Source: Shewanella jiangmenensis
GTDB lineage: Bacteria > Pseudomonadota > Gammaproteobacteria > Enterobacterales > Shewanellaceae
Direction of reading: 5' to 3'
Assembly (NCBI RefSeq): GCF_018596335.1
Contig: NZ_JAHEPS010000003.1
Coordinates: 124,001 to 188,000 of the forward strand
DNA length: 64,000 nucleotides
Positions 45,515 through 56,237 of the stretch are shown here, piece by piece. Under the pieces are notes generated by a model that saw nothing but the letters and a program-made list of their open reading frames with translations, did no database searches and was not told the DNA's origin. Every line of letters starts with the position of its first letter. The first letter of the stretch is position 1. A program made the translations under genes and the position numbers.

Positions 45515-46021
45515 TTGAACAAGATGCTTAACCGTGCCCTGATGACGTTGATGCTTGTCGGTGCGCCACTGGCCGCCCAGGCTGAAAAGATCGCGGTTGT
45601 TGATATGGGTGCTGTATTCGAACAGCTGCCACAGCGCGAAGCCATTGGCAAAGCGCTGGAAAAAGAATTCGGCGATCGCGATGCCGAAGTGAAAAAGCTG
45701 CAAAACGAACTGCGCTCGCTGATGGAAAAGAACCAGCGTGACGCGGCGCTGATGAGCGAAGCTCAGAAGACCGAAGCCGTTCGCAAGATGGAATCACTGC
45801 AGGCTGATCTGCAACTCAAAGGTAAAGCCCTGCAGGAAGACGTACGTCGCCGTCAGGCCGAAGAGCAGAACAAGATCCTGGTAAAAGTACAGAAAGTGAT
45901 CAAAGACATCGCTGACAAAGAGCAGATCGATGTCGTACTGCAAAGCGGTGCCGTGGTATTTGCCAAGCCTCAGATGGACATCAGCAGCAAGGTTGTTGAT
46001 GCACTGGCCAAGGCTAAGTAA
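45515..46021 (+). CDS. skp: Periplasmic chaperone Skp (OmpH)
   Basis: Holds unfolded outer-membrane proteins on the way to BamA. 168 residues: signal peptide (MNKMLNRALMTLMLVGAPLA, cut after AQA), then EKIAVVDMGAVFEQLPQRE and a long charged coiled coil (residues about 45-125). The start was set at TTG 45515, with AAGGAG 6-7 nt upstream. ATG 45524 has poor spacing, and GTG 45485 precedes the ribosome site. It follows bamA by 53 bp and precedes lpxD by 3 bp. Confidence 0.95.
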   Translation: MNKMLNRALMTLMLVGAPLAAQAEKIAVVDMGAVFEQLPQREAIGKALEKEFGDRDAEVKKLQNELRSLMEKNQRDAALMSEAQKTEAVRKMESLQADLQLKGKALQEDVRRRQAEEQNKILVKVQKVIKDIADKEQIDVVLQSGAVVFAKPQMDISSKVVDALAKAK

Positions 46022-46024
46022 TAG

Positions 46025-47050
46025 ATGAAAAGTGTGACCCTGGGCCAATTGGCCGAACTCTTGGGCGCAGAACTTCGCGGTGATGCCGGCGTGGTGATCC
46101 ACGCGGTAGCGACGCTGGAGGGCGCCGACGCTGGCCAGATAAGTTTTCTGGCCAATAGCAAATATCGTGCTCAGCTGGAAGGAACCAAAGCGAGCGCTGT
46201 ACTGATTTCGGCCAAGGATGCAGAGGCATTTTCGGGAAATGCGCTGATCCTTAAAGACCCCTACGTTGGCTTTGCCAGGGTTGCACAGCTTTTGGATACC
46301 ACACCAAAAGCCGCCGAGGGTATACATCCCTCGGCACAAATTGACCCCAGCGCCCGCTTGGGCGAGGGGGTTGCCATTGGTGCCAATGCCGTTATTGGTG
46401 CCAATGTGATTTTGGGTGACAAGGTACAAATTGGCGCAGGCACCGTGGTGGGGCAAGACTCCATTATCGGCTCGGGCACCCGTTTGTGGGCCAATGTCAC
46501 CATTTATCACGATGTGCATCTGGGCATGGACTGTATCGTCCATTCCGGCGCCGTGATTGGCTCTGACGGTTTTGGCTACGCCAACGAGCGTGGCAACTGG
46601 GTGAAAATCCCCCAGACAGGCGGCGTGCGCATCGGCAACAATGTCGAAATTGGCGCCAGCACCACCATCGACCGTGGCGCCCTGTCCCATACCGAAATTC
46701 ATGATGGCGTTATCATCGACAATCAGGTTCAGATTGCCCATAACGACATCATTGGTGCCCATACCGCCATTGCGGGCAGCACCACCCTTGCCGGCAGTGT
46801 GACTATCGGCAAGTACTGTATTATTGGTGGCAACAGCGCCGTTGCCGGCCACCTGAGTATCGTCGATGGCACCCATGTCAGCGGCGGCACCAACGTAACC
46901 AGCGTCATCCGTGAGCCCGGCGTGTATTCTTCCGCCACCGTGGCCATGGAAAACAAGTTGTGGCGCCGCAATACCGTGCGCTTCCGCCAGTTGGATGAGC
47001 TGTTCCAGCGCGTCAAAGTGCTGGAAAGCAAACAAAAAGAAGACGAGTAA
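46025..47050 (+). CDS. lpxD: UDP-3-O-acylglucosamine N-acyltransferase LpxD
   Basis: Third step of lipid A synthesis, adding the N-linked hydroxyacyl chain. 341 residues. The N-terminal uridine-binding domain ([15 protein letters not shown]) is followed by a left-handed beta-helix of hexapeptide repeats, with the catalytic-type His in [17 protein letters not shown]-terminal helix closes it. Start ATG 46025. Confidence 0.97.
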   Translation: MKSVTLGQLAELLGAELRGDAGVVIHAVATLEGADAGQISFLANSKYRAQLEGTKASAVLISAKDAEAFSGNALILKDPYVGFARVAQLLDTTPKAAEGIHPSAQIDPSARLGEGVAIGANAVIGANVILGDKVQIGAGTVVGQDSIIGSGTRLWANVTIYHDVHLGMDCIVHSGAVIGSDGFGYANERGNWVKIPQTGGVRIGNNVEIGASTTIDRGALSHTEIHDGVIIDNQVQIAHNDIIGAHTAIAGSTTLAGSVTIGKYCIIGGNSAVAGHLSIVDGTHVSGGTNVTSVIREPGVYSSATVAMENKLWRRNTVRFRQLDELFQRVKVLESKQKEDE

Positions 47051-47094
47051 ACCCAGTAGCGAATGCGTGTTTGCGCATCCTGAGGAACCCATCA

Positions 47095-47556
47095 GTGTCT
47101 AATCAACTGAACACCATGGATATCAAGGAGATCCTTAAGTATCTGCCTCACAGATATCCGTTTCTGCTTATTGATCGCGTGCTGGATTTCACCGCCGGTG
47201 AGTCCCTTCATGCCATCAAAAACGTCACCATCAACGAGCCATTCTTTGTGGGGCATTTCCCTGTCGCTCCGGTGATGCCAGGCGTACTTATCCTCGAAGC
47301 CATGGCACAGGCCACTGGTCTTCTGGCCTTCAAAACCATGAGCAGCGAGCCATCTCCAGATGTGCTGTATTACTTTGCCGGTATCGACAACGCCCGCTTC
47401 AAGCGCGTGGTGGAGCCGGGCGACCAGCTGCATTTTGAAGTAAAAATGATCAAGGAGCGCCGCGGGATTGGCGTCTTCTACGGTGAGGCCAAAGTGGATG
47501 GTGAGCTGGTTTGCAGCGCAGAAATCATGTGTGCCCGCAGAGAGATTGAGAAGTGA
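47095..47556 (+). CDS. fabZ: 3-hydroxyacyl-ACP dehydratase FabZ
   Basis: Hot-dog-fold dehydratase in fatty-acid elongation. 153 residues: [17 protein letters not shown] at the N-terminus and the active-site helix [20 protein letters not shown] (His and Glu catalytic). The start is GTG 47095 (SNQLNTMDI), with GAGGA 8-9 nt upstream. ATG 47116 is possible but loses the usual N-terminal tail. It overlaps lpxA. Confidence 0.96.
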   Translation: MSNQLNTMDIKEILKYLPHRYPFLLIDRVLDFTAGESLHAIKNVTINEPFFVGHFPVAPVMPGVLILEAMAQATGLLAFKTMSSEPSPDVLYYFAGIDNARFKRVVEPGDQLHFEVKMIKERRGIGVFYGEAKVDGELVCSAEIMCARREIEK

Positions 47557-48323
47557 TCAGTGAATTAGCCTTCGTTCATCCCGACGCCAAAATCGGGAAC
47601 AACGTCAGTATCGGCCCCTGGACTTACATTGGTCCCGGCGTTGAAATCGGCGATGACAACATTATCCATTCCCACGTGGTGGTGAAGGGGCCGACCGTTA
47701 TCGGTAAAGGCAACCGGATCTTCCAGTTTGCTTCGGTGGGCGAAGACTGCCAGGACAAAAAGTACGCCGGCGAGCCAACCCGGCTTATCATCGGCGACAA
47801 CAACATCATCCGTGAAAACGTGACCATTCACCGTGGCACTATTCAGGACAACAGCGAAACCCGCATCGGCTCAAACAACCTGTTTATGGCCTATGTGCAC
47901 ATTGCCCACGACTGCGTGGTGGGTAACAACGTGATCATGGCCAACAACGCCTCTATCGCCGGCCACGTGCACGTGGGTGACTGGGTGATTTTGGGCGGCA
48001 TGACCGGCGTGCACCAGTTTGTGCATATCGGCGCCCATGCCTTTACCGCCGGATGCTCGCTGATTTTGCAGGATGTGCCACCCTTCGTGATGGCGGCCGG
48101 ACAGCCCGCGATTCCCCGCGGCTTGAACAGCGAAGGCCTTAAGCGCCGCGGCTTCTCCAAAGAAGCGCAGCTGGCGGTGCGCCGCGCGTACAAGACCCTG
48201 TATCGCAGTAACCTTACTGTGGAAGAAGCGACCGCTGCCCTGGCAGACGAAATCGCCACTATCCCAGAGGTTAAGCAGCTGATGGATTTTGTCGCAAGCT
48301 CCGGCCGCGGCATCATCCGCTAA
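47553..48323 (+). CDS. lpxA: UDP-N-acetylglucosamine acyltransferase LpxA
   Basis: First step of lipid A synthesis. 256 residues, a beta-helix of hexapeptide turns with the catalytic His in [12 protein letters not shown] and the ruler region [18 protein letters not shown]-terminal helical domain follows. The start is GTG 47553, overlapping the fabZ stop as GTGA; this gives [14 protein letters not shown], the usual start of LpxA. Confidence 0.97.
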   Translation: MISELAFVHPDAKIGNNVSIGPWTYIGPGVEIGDDNIIHSHVVVKGPTVIGKGNRIFQFASVGEDCQDKKYAGEPTRLIIGDNNIIRENVTIHRGTIQDNSETRIGSNNLFMAYVHIAHDCVVGNNVIMANNASIAGHVHVGDWVILGGMTGVHQFVHIGAHAFTAGCSLILQDVPPFVMAAGQPAIPRGLNSEGLKRRGFSKEAQLAVRRAYKTLYRSNLTVEEATAALADEIATIPEVKQLMDFVASSGRGIIR

Positions 48324-48362
48324 GCGCCTCGGTCCTTAAGGAATGCGTCAATAAGAGAACAC

Positions 48363-49520
48363 ATGAGCCAATCCAAGCCAATTGTATTTGCCATGGTCGC
48401 CGGAGAACTCTCCGGCGATATTTTAGGTGCCGGTTTAATCAAGTCATTGAAAGCCCGTCATCCCGATGCCCGCTTTGTGGGCATTGGCGGTCCGCGCATG
48501 GAAGCGCTCGGCTTCGAGTCGCTGTTTGCCATGGAAGAGCTGGCCGTGATGGGCATAGTCGAGGTGCTGTCGCGCCTGCCAAGGCTTTTGCACGTACGCT
48601 CAAGCCTTATCAAAACCTTTACCGATATCAAGCCTGACTGCTTTATCGGCATCGATGCGCCCGATTTCAATATCGGTCTTGAGCTTAAGCTCAAGCAAAA
48701 GGGCATCAAAACCGTGCATTACGTCAGCCCGTCTGTGTGGGCATGGCGGCCTAAGCGCATCTTCAAAATCGCCAAAGCCACCCATATGGTGCTGTCTTTG
48801 CTGCCGTTTGAAAAAGCCTTTTACGACAAGCACAGTGTGCCGTGCACCTTTGTCGGCCACACCCTGGCTGACGACATTCCGCTTGAGCTTGATAAACACG
48901 CTGCCCGCGAAACCCTGGGGCTGGATAAGGACGCCGAGTATCTGGCTATTCTGCCCGGCAGCCGTGGCGGCGAGCTTAAAATGCTCAGCGAGCCCTTTAT
49001 CAAGGCAGCCGTCGCTATTAAAAAGGCGCTGCCGGACATCCGCTTTATTACGCCGCTGGTGAATGAAAAGCGCCGCGAGCAGTTTATGGCCGCGCTCAAT
49101 GCCCATGCGCCAGAGCTTGAAATTCAGCTATTTGATGGCCACAGCCGTGAAATCATGGCCGCCAGCGACGGCATTTTGCTGGCGTCGGGTACTGCCACCT
49201 TAGAGGCCATGCTGGTTAAGCGCCCCATGGTGGTGGCTTACCGCGTGGCGCCGCTCACCTACAGTATTGCCAGCCGCATGATGCTGATTAAGCGCTACTC
49301 GTTGCCGAATCTGCTGTCGGGCAAAGATTTGGTGCCAGAGCTTATTCAGGATGATTGCACTCCCGAAAAGATTGCTAAAGCCGTGGTTGAAATGATGAAC
49401 CGCGACAACCGTGCCCTTATCGAGGAGTTTACTTCGCTGCATCAGCTGCTGCGGCAAAACGCCAGCGAGCGCGCCGCCGATGCGGTTGATGCGCTGATTG
49501 GCCATTCGGCCGGGGAATGA
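48363..49520 (+). CDS. lpxB: Lipid A disaccharide synthase LpxB
   Basis: GT19 glycosyltransferase joining UDP-diacyl-GlcN and lipid X. 385 residues with [16 protein letters not shown] at the N-terminus, [30 protein letters not shown] and [18 protein letters not shown]. Start ATG 48363. The stop overlaps the rnhB ATG (ATGA). Confidence 0.97.
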   Translation: MSQSKPIVFAMVAGELSGDILGAGLIKSLKARHPDARFVGIGGPRMEALGFESLFAMEELAVMGIVEVLSRLPRLLHVRSSLIKTFTDIKPDCFIGIDAPDFNIGLELKLKQKGIKTVHYVSPSVWAWRPKRIFKIAKATHMVLSLLPFEKAFYDKHSVPCTFVGHTLADDIPLELDKHAARETLGLDKDAEYLAILPGSRGGELKMLSEPFIKAAVAIKKALPDIRFITPLVNEKRREQFMAALNAHAPELEIQLFDGHSREIMAASDGILLASGTATLEAMLVKRPMVVAYRVAPLTYSIASRMMLIKRYSLPNLLSGKDLVPELIQDDCTPEKIAKAVVEMMNRDNRALIEEFTSLHQLLRQNASERAADAVDALIGHSAGE

Positions 49521-50152
49521 GTATGGCGGTATACAAAAATCTGACCCCCGAGCAGGCGGCAGCATTGGAAAATGCCGCCATTGTTGGACTTGTGGCCGGC
49601 GTCGATGAAGTGGGCCGTGGCCCGCTGGTTGGCGATGTGGTGACGGCAGCGGTTATTCTCGACCCAGCCAACCCCATTGCCGGGCTTAATGATTCCAAAA
49701 AGCTTTCGGAAAAGAAGCGCGATGCGCTTTATCCCGAAATCATGGCAAAAGCGCTTGCTGTGTCTGTTGGCCGCGCGAGCCCCTCGGAAATTGATGAGCT
49801 TAATATCCTCCACGCCACTATGCTTGCCATGCAGCGCGCAGTTGCCGGGCTTGCGGTTAAGCCTGCGCGGGTATTGGTGGATGGAAACCGGACCCCGGAT
49901 TTTGGCATCCCCGCCGATGCGGTAGTCAAGGGTGATGGGCTGATTGCCGCCATCGGCGCCGCGTCTGTCATTGCCAAGGTGACCCGCGACCGTGAGATGG
50001 CAGAGCTTGATGCCAAGCATCCCCAGTATGGCTTTGCCGCCCACAAGGGTTATCCCACCAAGGCGCACTTTGAGGCGCTCGATACCCACGGCGTATTGCC
50101 GGAGCACAGACGCAGTTTTCGCCCGGTACGAGAATGGCTTGAGAAAAATTAA
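49517..50152 (+). CDS. rnhB: Ribonuclease HII
   Basis: Removes ribonucleotides from DNA. 211 residues. The catalytic acidic residues are in [16 protein letters not shown] (Asp, Glu), [11 protein letters not shown] and [24 protein letters not shown] is also conserved. Starts at ATG 49517, overlapping lpxB, with a second in-frame ATG 6 bases later. A terminator follows at 50183. In enterobacteria dnaE comes next, but here two extra genes intervene. Confidence 0.97.
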   Translation: MSMAVYKNLTPEQAAALENAAIVGLVAGVDEVGRGPLVGDVVTAAVILDPANPIAGLNDSKKLSEKKRDALYPEIMAKALAVSVGRASPSEIDELNILHATMLAMQRAVAGLAVKPARVLVDGNRTPDFGIPADAVVKGDGLIAAIGAASVIAKVTRDREMAELDAKHPQYGFAAHKGYPTKAHFEALDTHGVLPEHRRSFRPVREWLEKN

Positions 50153-50182
50153 TAGTTAGATTGTGACAAATTCAGGGATCAG

Positions 50183-50212
50183 AAAAGGTCGCTCAGGCGA
50201 CCTTTTCTTGTT
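50183..50212 (+). terminator. Terminator after rnhB
   Basis: AAAAGGTCGC (50183-50192), loop TCAG, GCGACCTTTT (50197-50206), then CTTGTTTT. It closes the long lipid A operon and can also act for the convergent gene at 50268. Confidence 0.93.
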
Positions 50213-50267
50213 TTGGGTGTCAATGGTGTTGGATTGATATCTTTAACAGTAAAGGCTTACTCGCCGG

Positions 50268-51059
50268 TCAGAAGTTGCGACTTTCCCCATCTTTTGGGAT
50301 CCACACTTTTGGTAGCAACTCTTTGTCAGCCAAAGCATTAGTTAGGTCTTGTCTGGTGACGGGGCAATGGTTAAGTGCTTCGAGGTGATTGGCATATACC
50401 TTACCTGGTGACAGAGAGATAAATTCCATGACTTCTGCTGTTGGCATCAATAAGGGTTGTCCAACATCCATCTGTGCTTGGCCGCATGCCACGACACAGA
50501 TCTCGGGTTTGAACCGGTTGAGAGCATGGCGAACCTCCTCAGTAAACACTGTATCGCCGCTGATGTAGATGCTGGGCTCACCCGGGAGTTGCAGGAAAAA
50601 TCCGCAACCATTGGCCATCACTTTGTGGATCCAGCCATGGCCATGCTGTGCTGGCACCGCCGTTAATTGACCGCCGGCAAACTCTATCTGTTGCCAGGGC
50701 GTAGCACCTGTAGTGACATTAATGCCGTATTTTTCCAAATAAGCCTTATCCTTCGCCGGGGTTGCGACTGGAATATTGCGTCGACGCAGGAACTTTTCAC
50801 CTGCATCATCCAAATGGTCTCTGTGTTGCAGGGGCTTGAAACCAAAAGTTTGGCTATGAGTTATTAAGCAGTGAGTCACTCGATTAAGTAGCGTTTCAGC
50901 ATTCGGGGGCAGTTCTACAATCGGGTTACGTTTTACTTTGAAGCGGCTGAACGAGAACGGTGGTAACGAGCCTTTGGCACCTAGCATGGGGTCTACCAGA
51001 ATCCATTTATCTCCTGACTCAATAATGAATGAGGCACTGCGCAGGTGATGGATGTTCAT
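50268..51059 (-). CDS. Metallo-beta-lactamase-fold hydrolase (UlaG-like)
   Basis: 263-residue MBL-fold protein resembling the UlaG/lactonase-type group. Recognisable metal-site elements: THS...HRDHLDD, AQHGHGW (His), YISGDTVF (Asp) and YANHLEAL (His). In the usual motif THxHxDH is continuous; here a 9-residue piece (QTFGFKPLQ) separates THS from HRDHLDD. Substrate unknown. It diverges from a GlxA-type regulator at 51200 and is probably its target. Codon use looks less GC-rich at third positions than in rnhB or dnaE. This pair seems inserted between them. Start ATG 51059. Confidence 0.83.
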   Translation of the reverse strand: MNIHHLRSASFIIESGDKWILVDPMLGAKGSLPPFSFSRFKVKRNPIVELPPNAETLLNRVTHCLITHSQTFGFKPLQHRDHLDDAGEKFLRRRNIPVATPAKDKAYLEKYGINVTTGATPWQQIEFAGGQLTAVPAQHGHGWIHKVMANGCGFFLQLPGEPSIYISGDTVFTEEVRHALNRFKPEICVVACGQAQMDVGQPLLMPTAEVMEFISLSPGKVYANHLEALNHCPVTRQDLTNALADKELLPKVWIPKDGESRNF

Positions 51060-51199
51060 TGACTGTTTGCTCCGAGGGAATGTGAGATTCTGGTATTTTG
51101 CCCAAGTTAAAGGAGCTGATATAGTCGCCTGAAGGCTTTATATCGCTCAAATTAGGCCAATTTTGAATGTGCGCTAATTGACGAAGGTGTGTGGAAGTG
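51060..51199. promoter_or_regulatory. Divergent promoter region of the MBL-fold/GlxA pair
   Basis: 140 bp between two divergent starts, AT-richer than its surroundings. An operator for the AraC-type regulator is expected, but I do not see a clear repeat. Confidence 0.35.
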
Positions 51200-52225
51200 A
51201 TGGCTACATCTCATTCTGAACAAAACTCTTGTTTAAACCCTCGGGGCGCTCCCATTAAGGTGGCACTGATTGTCTACAATGGGATCAGCGCTTTTCATCT
51301 AGCAGTACCTTGCATGGTATTTCAGGACATGTTTGTCGACAAGCCAGCGCCTTTTGACCTGCAAATGGTTGCATTGGAGGACGGAGAGATCCGCAGTTCT
51401 TCTGGCTTTACCATCAGCTTCGCTAATCTCACGACTCGATCTTCAGCGCAGCTAATTCTTGACGCTGATTTGGTGATAGTGCCGGGGTGGCCGGATGACC
51501 TGCCAACGCCACCATATTGGCTTTTGGAAGTACTGAAACAGGCGTATCAACGAGGGGCAAAATTGGCAGGTTTTTGTTTGGGGGCCTTTGTAATTGCTGC
51601 CGCCGGGATTTTAGATGGAAGCCGTGCGACCACACACTGGGCTTATGCGGATCAACTTAGGCAACAGTTCCCTGATGTTGTTGTCGACCCCAAGCCGCTG
51701 TTTATCGAATCAGAGGGGATAATGACATCCGCTGGTATCGCAGCATCTCTGGACTGTTGTTTACATTTGGTGCGGCTCTTTTTGGGAAGTAGTCTGGCTA
51801 CTGAACTGGCCCGCGTATTGGTAACTGCGCCGTTCCGTTCAGGTGGTCAACAGCAGTATATTCCCACACCCAAAATTGATATTGCCAATTTCAAAGTCAG
51901 TTTTGGCTGGGTACTTGAAGATATCAGCCAGCATTTGAACTTAGAGGTGAATGTTGATCTTGTTGCTGCCAGATGTGCCATGAGCCGCCGTACGTTTACC
52001 CGTCAGTTTAAGGCTACCTTTGGTTGCACCTTTGGTGATTGGCTTTTGAATCAGCGACTTAAATACAGTCAGCAAATATTGGAAACCAGCGATGCTTCTA
52101 TTGGTCACATCGCCGCGCAAGCCGGGTTTGGATCTGAGAGTGTTTTTCGAAAACACTTTAAACGTGCTTTCAACGTTACTCCAAAGCAATGGCGTTCGAG
52201 TTTTTCATCCCGGGTGACGAATTAA
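51200..52225 (+). CDS. GlxA-type AraC family transcriptional regulator
   Basis: 341 residues. The N-terminal DJ-1/PfpI-like domain (KVALIVYNGISAFHLAVPCM; nucleophile-elbow-like GFCLGAFVIAAAG) is followed by a C-terminal AraC DNA-binding domain: ARCAMSRRTFTRQFKATFG and IGHIAAQAGFGSESVFRKHF, ending TPKQWR. This is the GlxA architecture, in which the first domain senses a small molecule. ATG 51200 was chosen; GTG 51191 is in frame 9 bases earlier. It is divergent from the MBL-fold gene, which it probably regulates. Confidence 0.9.
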   Translation: MATSHSEQNSCLNPRGAPIKVALIVYNGISAFHLAVPCMVFQDMFVDKPAPFDLQMVALEDGEIRSSSGFTISFANLTTRSSAQLILDADLVIVPGWPDDLPTPPYWLLEVLKQAYQRGAKLAGFCLGAFVIAAAGILDGSRATTHWAYADQLRQQFPDVVVDPKPLFIESEGIMTSAGIAASLDCCLHLVRLFLGSSLATELARVLVTAPFRSGGQQQYIPTPKIDIANFKVSFGWVLEDISQHLNLEVNVDLVAARCAMSRRTFTRQFKATFGCTFGDWLLNQRLKYSQQILETSDASIGHIAAQAGFGSESVFRKHFKRAFNVTPKQWRSSFSSRVTN

Positions 52226-52763
52226 GGTTTTTCAAGCTCCGGTTTAGGGAAGCTGCGAACAAGTCCTCACATAGCTCTGGCTTTGATAGCGACCACAGTT
52301 TAAGGTCTTGAACAGCTGAATTTACCGTCACTTAACCCATGTAGGGCGTGGTTGACGACGGCATCTGCTGCGTGACAGTGTTAGCGGGGCGTTGCTGCCA
52401 GCAGTGCCTTAACCTTAAGGTAGTAGTATCACGCAGAACAAGCACGGGACTCATTTGCACTATCCATAGCACCTTTGGGGTAAGACAGTATCAAGGTGAA
52501 CCCATGCAGGCTTAAACACTCGGACGATTAATGTACCATCGAGAGGTTTCTGAGGTTTTTTGGGTAGAAGCGATGGAGAGCAAAGCGGCTAATCACAGCT
52601 AAGCGATAGAGTATCCGTCCTCCTCAATGGTATGCCTTGGTTTGCGTCTGGGGCATCTGAAGGTGATTAAAGCTATTGGCTGGGCTCGTTTCCGCTTTGG
52701 GAGGCTGCTGCTTCATGGTATCTTTCGTTTTAAAATTCATATCATCAAGCCGCTTTTATCACC
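52226..52763. other. Gene-free relic-like stretch before dnaE
   Basis: 538 bp with no credible gene; stops are frequent in all frames. The segment near 52243-52265 (TTAGGGAAGCTGCGAACAAG, then TCC) resembles, from memory, the end of IS5-like insertion sequences, which would make this an insertion-sequence remnant. No transposase fragment is recognisable. The dnaE promoter must lie at the right end, but I cannot place it. Confidence 0.4.
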
Positions 52764-55700
52764 ATGTCTCAGCCCAAGTTTGTTCACCTGCGCGTCCACT
52801 CTGACTTCTCCATGACCGATGGTCTGGCGAAGGTCAAACCCATTCTCGGCAAGGCCGATGCATTGGGGATGGCGGCGATTGCGCTGACGGATCAGAACAA
52901 CCTCTGCGGCCTGGTGAAGTTTTACAGCACCTGCCATGACAAGGGCATCAAACCCATCATCGGCAGTGATTTCTGGATGCTGGTGCCGGGGTTTGAGGAC
53001 GAGTTCTGTGCCGTAACCGTGATAGCCATGGACAACGAGGGTTATCAGAACCTGACCCAGCTTATCAGTCAGGCCTATTTGCGGGGCCAGGTGCAGGGCA
53101 GGGTGGCTATCGATCAGGAATGGCTGCTGACCTACAACAAGGGCATTTTGCTGCTGTCGGGTGCCAAAGAAGGCGATCTGGGTAAGGCGCTGCTGAAGGG
53201 CAATGCCGCACAGGCCGCGAGCCTGACCGAGTTTTATCAAACCCACTTCCCCGACCGCTATTTTGTTGAGCTTATCCGCACCGGCCGTGCCGATGAAGAA
53301 ACCTATCTGCACATGGCGGTAAAGCATGCCGCCGAGACTGGGTTGCCGGTGGTGGCCACCAATCAGGTGGTGTTTCTGACCCCGGAAGATTTCGACGCCC
53401 ACGAAATCCGGGTGGCTATTCACGATGGTTTTACCCTCGCCGATAGTCGCCGCCCGAAAAAATACAGCCCGCAGCAATACCTGCGCTCCATCGATGAGAT
53501 GTGTGAGCTGTTTTCCGACATCCCCGAGGCGCTGGAAAACAGCGTCGAAATTGCCAAGCGCTGTAACGTCACTGTGCGCCTTGGCGAGTACTTTCTGCCA
53601 AACTTCCCCACCGGCGATATGTCGATTGAAGACTTTCTGGTGCATGTCTCCCGGGTGGGGCTTGAAGAGCGGCTCGAGTTTTTGTTCCCGGACCCTGAGG
53701 TGAGAGCCGAGCGGCGCAAAGAGTACGATGAGCGCCTCGATATCGAGCTTAAAGTAATCAACCAGATGGGCTTCCCCGGTTACTTCCTCATCGTGATGGA
53801 ATTTATCCAGTGGGGTAAGGATAACGGCATTCCGGTTGGTCCCGGGCGGGGCTCGGGCGCGGGCTCTTTGGTGGCCTATGCGCTGAAAATTACCGACCTT
53901 GATCCACTGGAATTCGACCTGCTGTTCGAGCGCTTTTTGAACCCTGAGCGGGTATCTATGCCCGACTTCGACGTCGACTTCTGTATGGACAGGCGCGATG
54001 AGGTAATTGAGCACGTAGCCGAGCTTTACGGCCGCGAGGCGGTATCGCAAATCATTACCTTCGGTACCATGGCCGCCAAGGCGGTGGTGCGCGACGTGGG
54101 CCGGGTACTCGGCCACTCCTACGGCTTTGTTGACCGCATCTCCAAGATGATCCCGCCCGAGCCCGGCATGACCCTCGAAAAAGCCTTTGAGGTCGAGCCA
54201 GGGCTTCAGGAAGCTTACGATGCCGATGAGGAAGTGAAAGACCTTATCGACATGGCGCGAAAGCTTGAGGGCGTGACCCGTAACGCCGGTAAGCACGCGG
54301 GTGGCGTGGTCATTGCGCCCACAAAAATCACCGACTTTTCGCCGCTTTACTGCGACGCCGAGGGCAAAAACCCGGTTACCCAGTTTGATAAGAACGATGT
54401 CGAATACGCGGGGCTGGTGAAGTTCGACTTCCTCGGTCTTCGAACGCTTACCATCATCGACTGGGCGCTGGGGATGATTAACCCGAGGCTTGCCAAATTG
54501 GGCAAACCGCCGGTGGACATTGCCGCCATTCCGCTGGTGGACTCAAAATCCTTCGCCATGCTCAAGCGCTACGAAACCACGGCGGTGTTCCAGCTTGAAT
54601 CGCGCGGCATGAAGGACCTTATCAAGCGCCTGCAGCCTGACTGTTTCGAAGACATGATCGCACTGGTGGCGCTGTTTCGCCCCGGGCCGCTGCAGTCGGG
54701 CATGGTGGATAACTTTATCGACCGTAAGCACGGCCGCGAGGAGATTTCCTACCCCGACGCCACCTGGCAGCACGAGTGCCTGAAACCCATTCTGGAGCCC
54801 ACCTACGGCATCATCCTGTATCAGGAACAGGTGATGCAGATTGCCCAGACACTCTCCGGCTATACCCTCGGCGGCGCCGACATGCTGCGCCGCGCCATGG
54901 GTAAGAAAAAGCCGGAAGAGATGGCCAAGCAGCGGGCCGTGTTCCAAAAGGGCGCCGAAGATAACAACGTCGATGGCGAGCTCGCCATGAAGATCTTCGA
55001 CCTGGTGGAAAAGTTCGCCGGTTACGGCTTTAACAAGTCGCACTCGGCCGCCTACGCGCTGGTGTCGTACCAGACTTTGTGGCTCAAGGCTCACTATCCG
55101 TCAGAGTTTATGGCGGCGGTAATGTCGGCGGATATGGACAACACCGACAAAATCGTGACCCTTGTCGATGAGTGCGAACGCATGGGGCTTAAAATCATCC
55201 CGCCGGATGTGAACAAGGGCCTGTTTAAGTTCACCGTGGATGACGATCTCAACATCGTCTACGGCATCGGTGCCATCAAGGGCGTGGGCGAGGGGCCGGT
55301 GGAGGCCATTCTCGAGGCCCGTAAAGATGGCCCCTTTAAAGACCTGTTCGATTTCTGTGCCCGTATTGACCTGAAAAAGCTCAATAAACGGGTGATTGAG
55401 CGGCTGATTTGCGCAGGCGCGCTCGACAGCCTCGGGCCGCACCGCGCCTCCATGATGGCTACTCTGCCGGAAGCCATGCAGGCAGCGGATCAGCATGCCA
55501 AGGCGCAGGCCATAGGTCAGCACGATATGTTTGGCCTGCTGAACGACCATCAGCAAGACGAAAAGCAGCAGTTTGTGGAGTGCATGCCTTGGCCGGACAA
55601 GATTTGGCTTGAAGGTGAGCGCGAAACCCTGGGGCTGTATCTTACCGGTCACCCCATCAATCAGTACCTTAAAGAGCTGAGAAACTACACCGCCGGCAGG

Positions 55701-56237
55701 CTTAAGGATATTCATCCCACCGAGCGCGGTAAAACCGTGAAAGCAGCGGGGCTGGTGGTGGCAAGCCGGGTGATGCTTACCAAGCGCGGCTCCAAGATGG
55801 GCCTGCTCACCCTGGATGACAAGAGCGCCCGCCTCGAGGTGATGCTGTTTACCGAGGCCTTTGAAAAGTTTGGCCATCTCTTGGAAAAAGACCGGATCCT
55901 CATTTGCGAAGGGGAAGTGAGTTTTGATGACTTCTCCGGCGGCAACCGCATGACGGCGCGCAATATTATCGATATCAGCGAGGCGCGCAGCCACTTTGCC
56001 AAGGCGTTGGCGGTGGATTTGGAGTCGTCCAAGGCCAGCGAGGAGCTGCTGGGTAAGTTTCTGGAAACCCTCGGCCCCTGGAAAGGGGGCGCCGTGCCGC
56101 TGGTGGTGAATTTCAGCCGCGATGATGCCAGCGGCAAGCTGCAGCTTGGTGATGCGTGGCGGGTGAATCCATCCGATGAGCTGGTACTGGCACTGCAAAC
56201 CCTGATTGGGCCTGACAAGGTCAGGGTCGAATTCTGA
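52764..56237 (+). CDS. dnaE: DNA polymerase III alpha subunit
   Basis: Replicative polymerase, 1157 residues, close to the E. coli length of 1160. N-terminal PHP domain ([20 protein letters not shown]), catalytic aspartates in [15 protein letters not shown] at residues about 401-405, [16 protein letters not shown], then [20 protein letters not shown]-terminal beta-binding/OB region ([19 protein letters not shown]). Start ATG 52764; the ribosome site is poor. The stop overlaps the tilS start by one base (TGATG). Confidence 0.98.
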   Translation: MSQPKFVHLRVHSDFSMTDGLAKVKPILGKADALGMAAIALTDQNNLCGLVKFYSTCHDKGIKPIIGSDFWMLVPGFEDEFCAVTVIAMDNEGYQNLTQLISQAYLRGQVQGRVAIDQEWLLTYNKGILLLSGAKEGDLGKALLKGNAAQAASLTEFYQTHFPDRYFVELIRTGRADEETYLHMAVKHAAETGLPVVATNQVVFLTPEDFDAHEIRVAIHDGFTLADSRRPKKYSPQQYLRSIDEMCELFSDIPEALENSVEIAKRCNVTVRLGEYFLPNFPTGDMSIEDFLVHVSRVGLEERLEFLFPDPEVRAERRKEYDERLDIELKVINQMGFPGYFLIVMEFIQWGKDNGIPVGPGRGSGAGSLVAYALKITDLDPLEFDLLFERFLNPERVSMPDFDVDFCMDRRDEVIEHVAELYGREAVSQIITFGTMAAKAVVRDVGRVLGHSYGFVDRISKMIPPEPGMTLEKAFEVEPGLQEAYDADEEVKDLIDMARKLEGVTRNAGKHAGGVVIAPTKITDFSPLYCDAEGKNPVTQFDKNDVEYAGLVKFDFLGLRTLTIIDWALGMINPRLAKLGKPPVDIAAIPLVDSKSFAMLKRYETTAVFQLESRGMKDLIKRLQPDCFEDMIALVALFRPGPLQSGMVDNFIDRKHGREEISYPDATWQHECLKPILEPTYGIILYQEQVMQIAQTLSGYTLGGADMLRRAMGKKKPEEMAKQRAVFQKGAEDNNVDGELAMKIFDLVEKFAGYGFNKSHSAAYALVSYQTLWLKAHYPSEFMAAVMSADMDNTDKIVTLVDECERMGLKIIPPDVNKGLFKFTVDDDLNIVYGIGAIKGVGEGPVEAILEARKDGPFKDLFDFCARIDLKKLNKRVIERLICAGALDSLGPHRASMMATLPEAMQAADQHAKAQAIGQHDMFGLLNDHQQDEKQQFVECMPWPDKIWLEGERETLGLYLTGHPINQYLKELRNYTAGRLKDIHPTERGKTVKAAGLVVASRVMLTKRGSKMGLLTLDDKSARLEVMLFTEAFEKFGHLLEKDRILICEGEVSFDDFSGGNRMTARNIIDISEARSHFAKALAVDLESSKASEELLGKFLETLGPWKGGAVPLVVNFSRDDASGKLQLGDAWRVNPSDELVLALQTLIGPDKVRVEF

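Noticed and set aside
45794..47092. 432-codon minus-strand frame
   Set aside because: Antisense of skp/lpxD; Gly/Asn/His-rich composition mirrors the lpxD hexapeptide repeats.
52737..54296. 519-codon minus-strand frame
   Set aside because: Antisense of the dnaE PHP and polymerase region; no recognisable domain.
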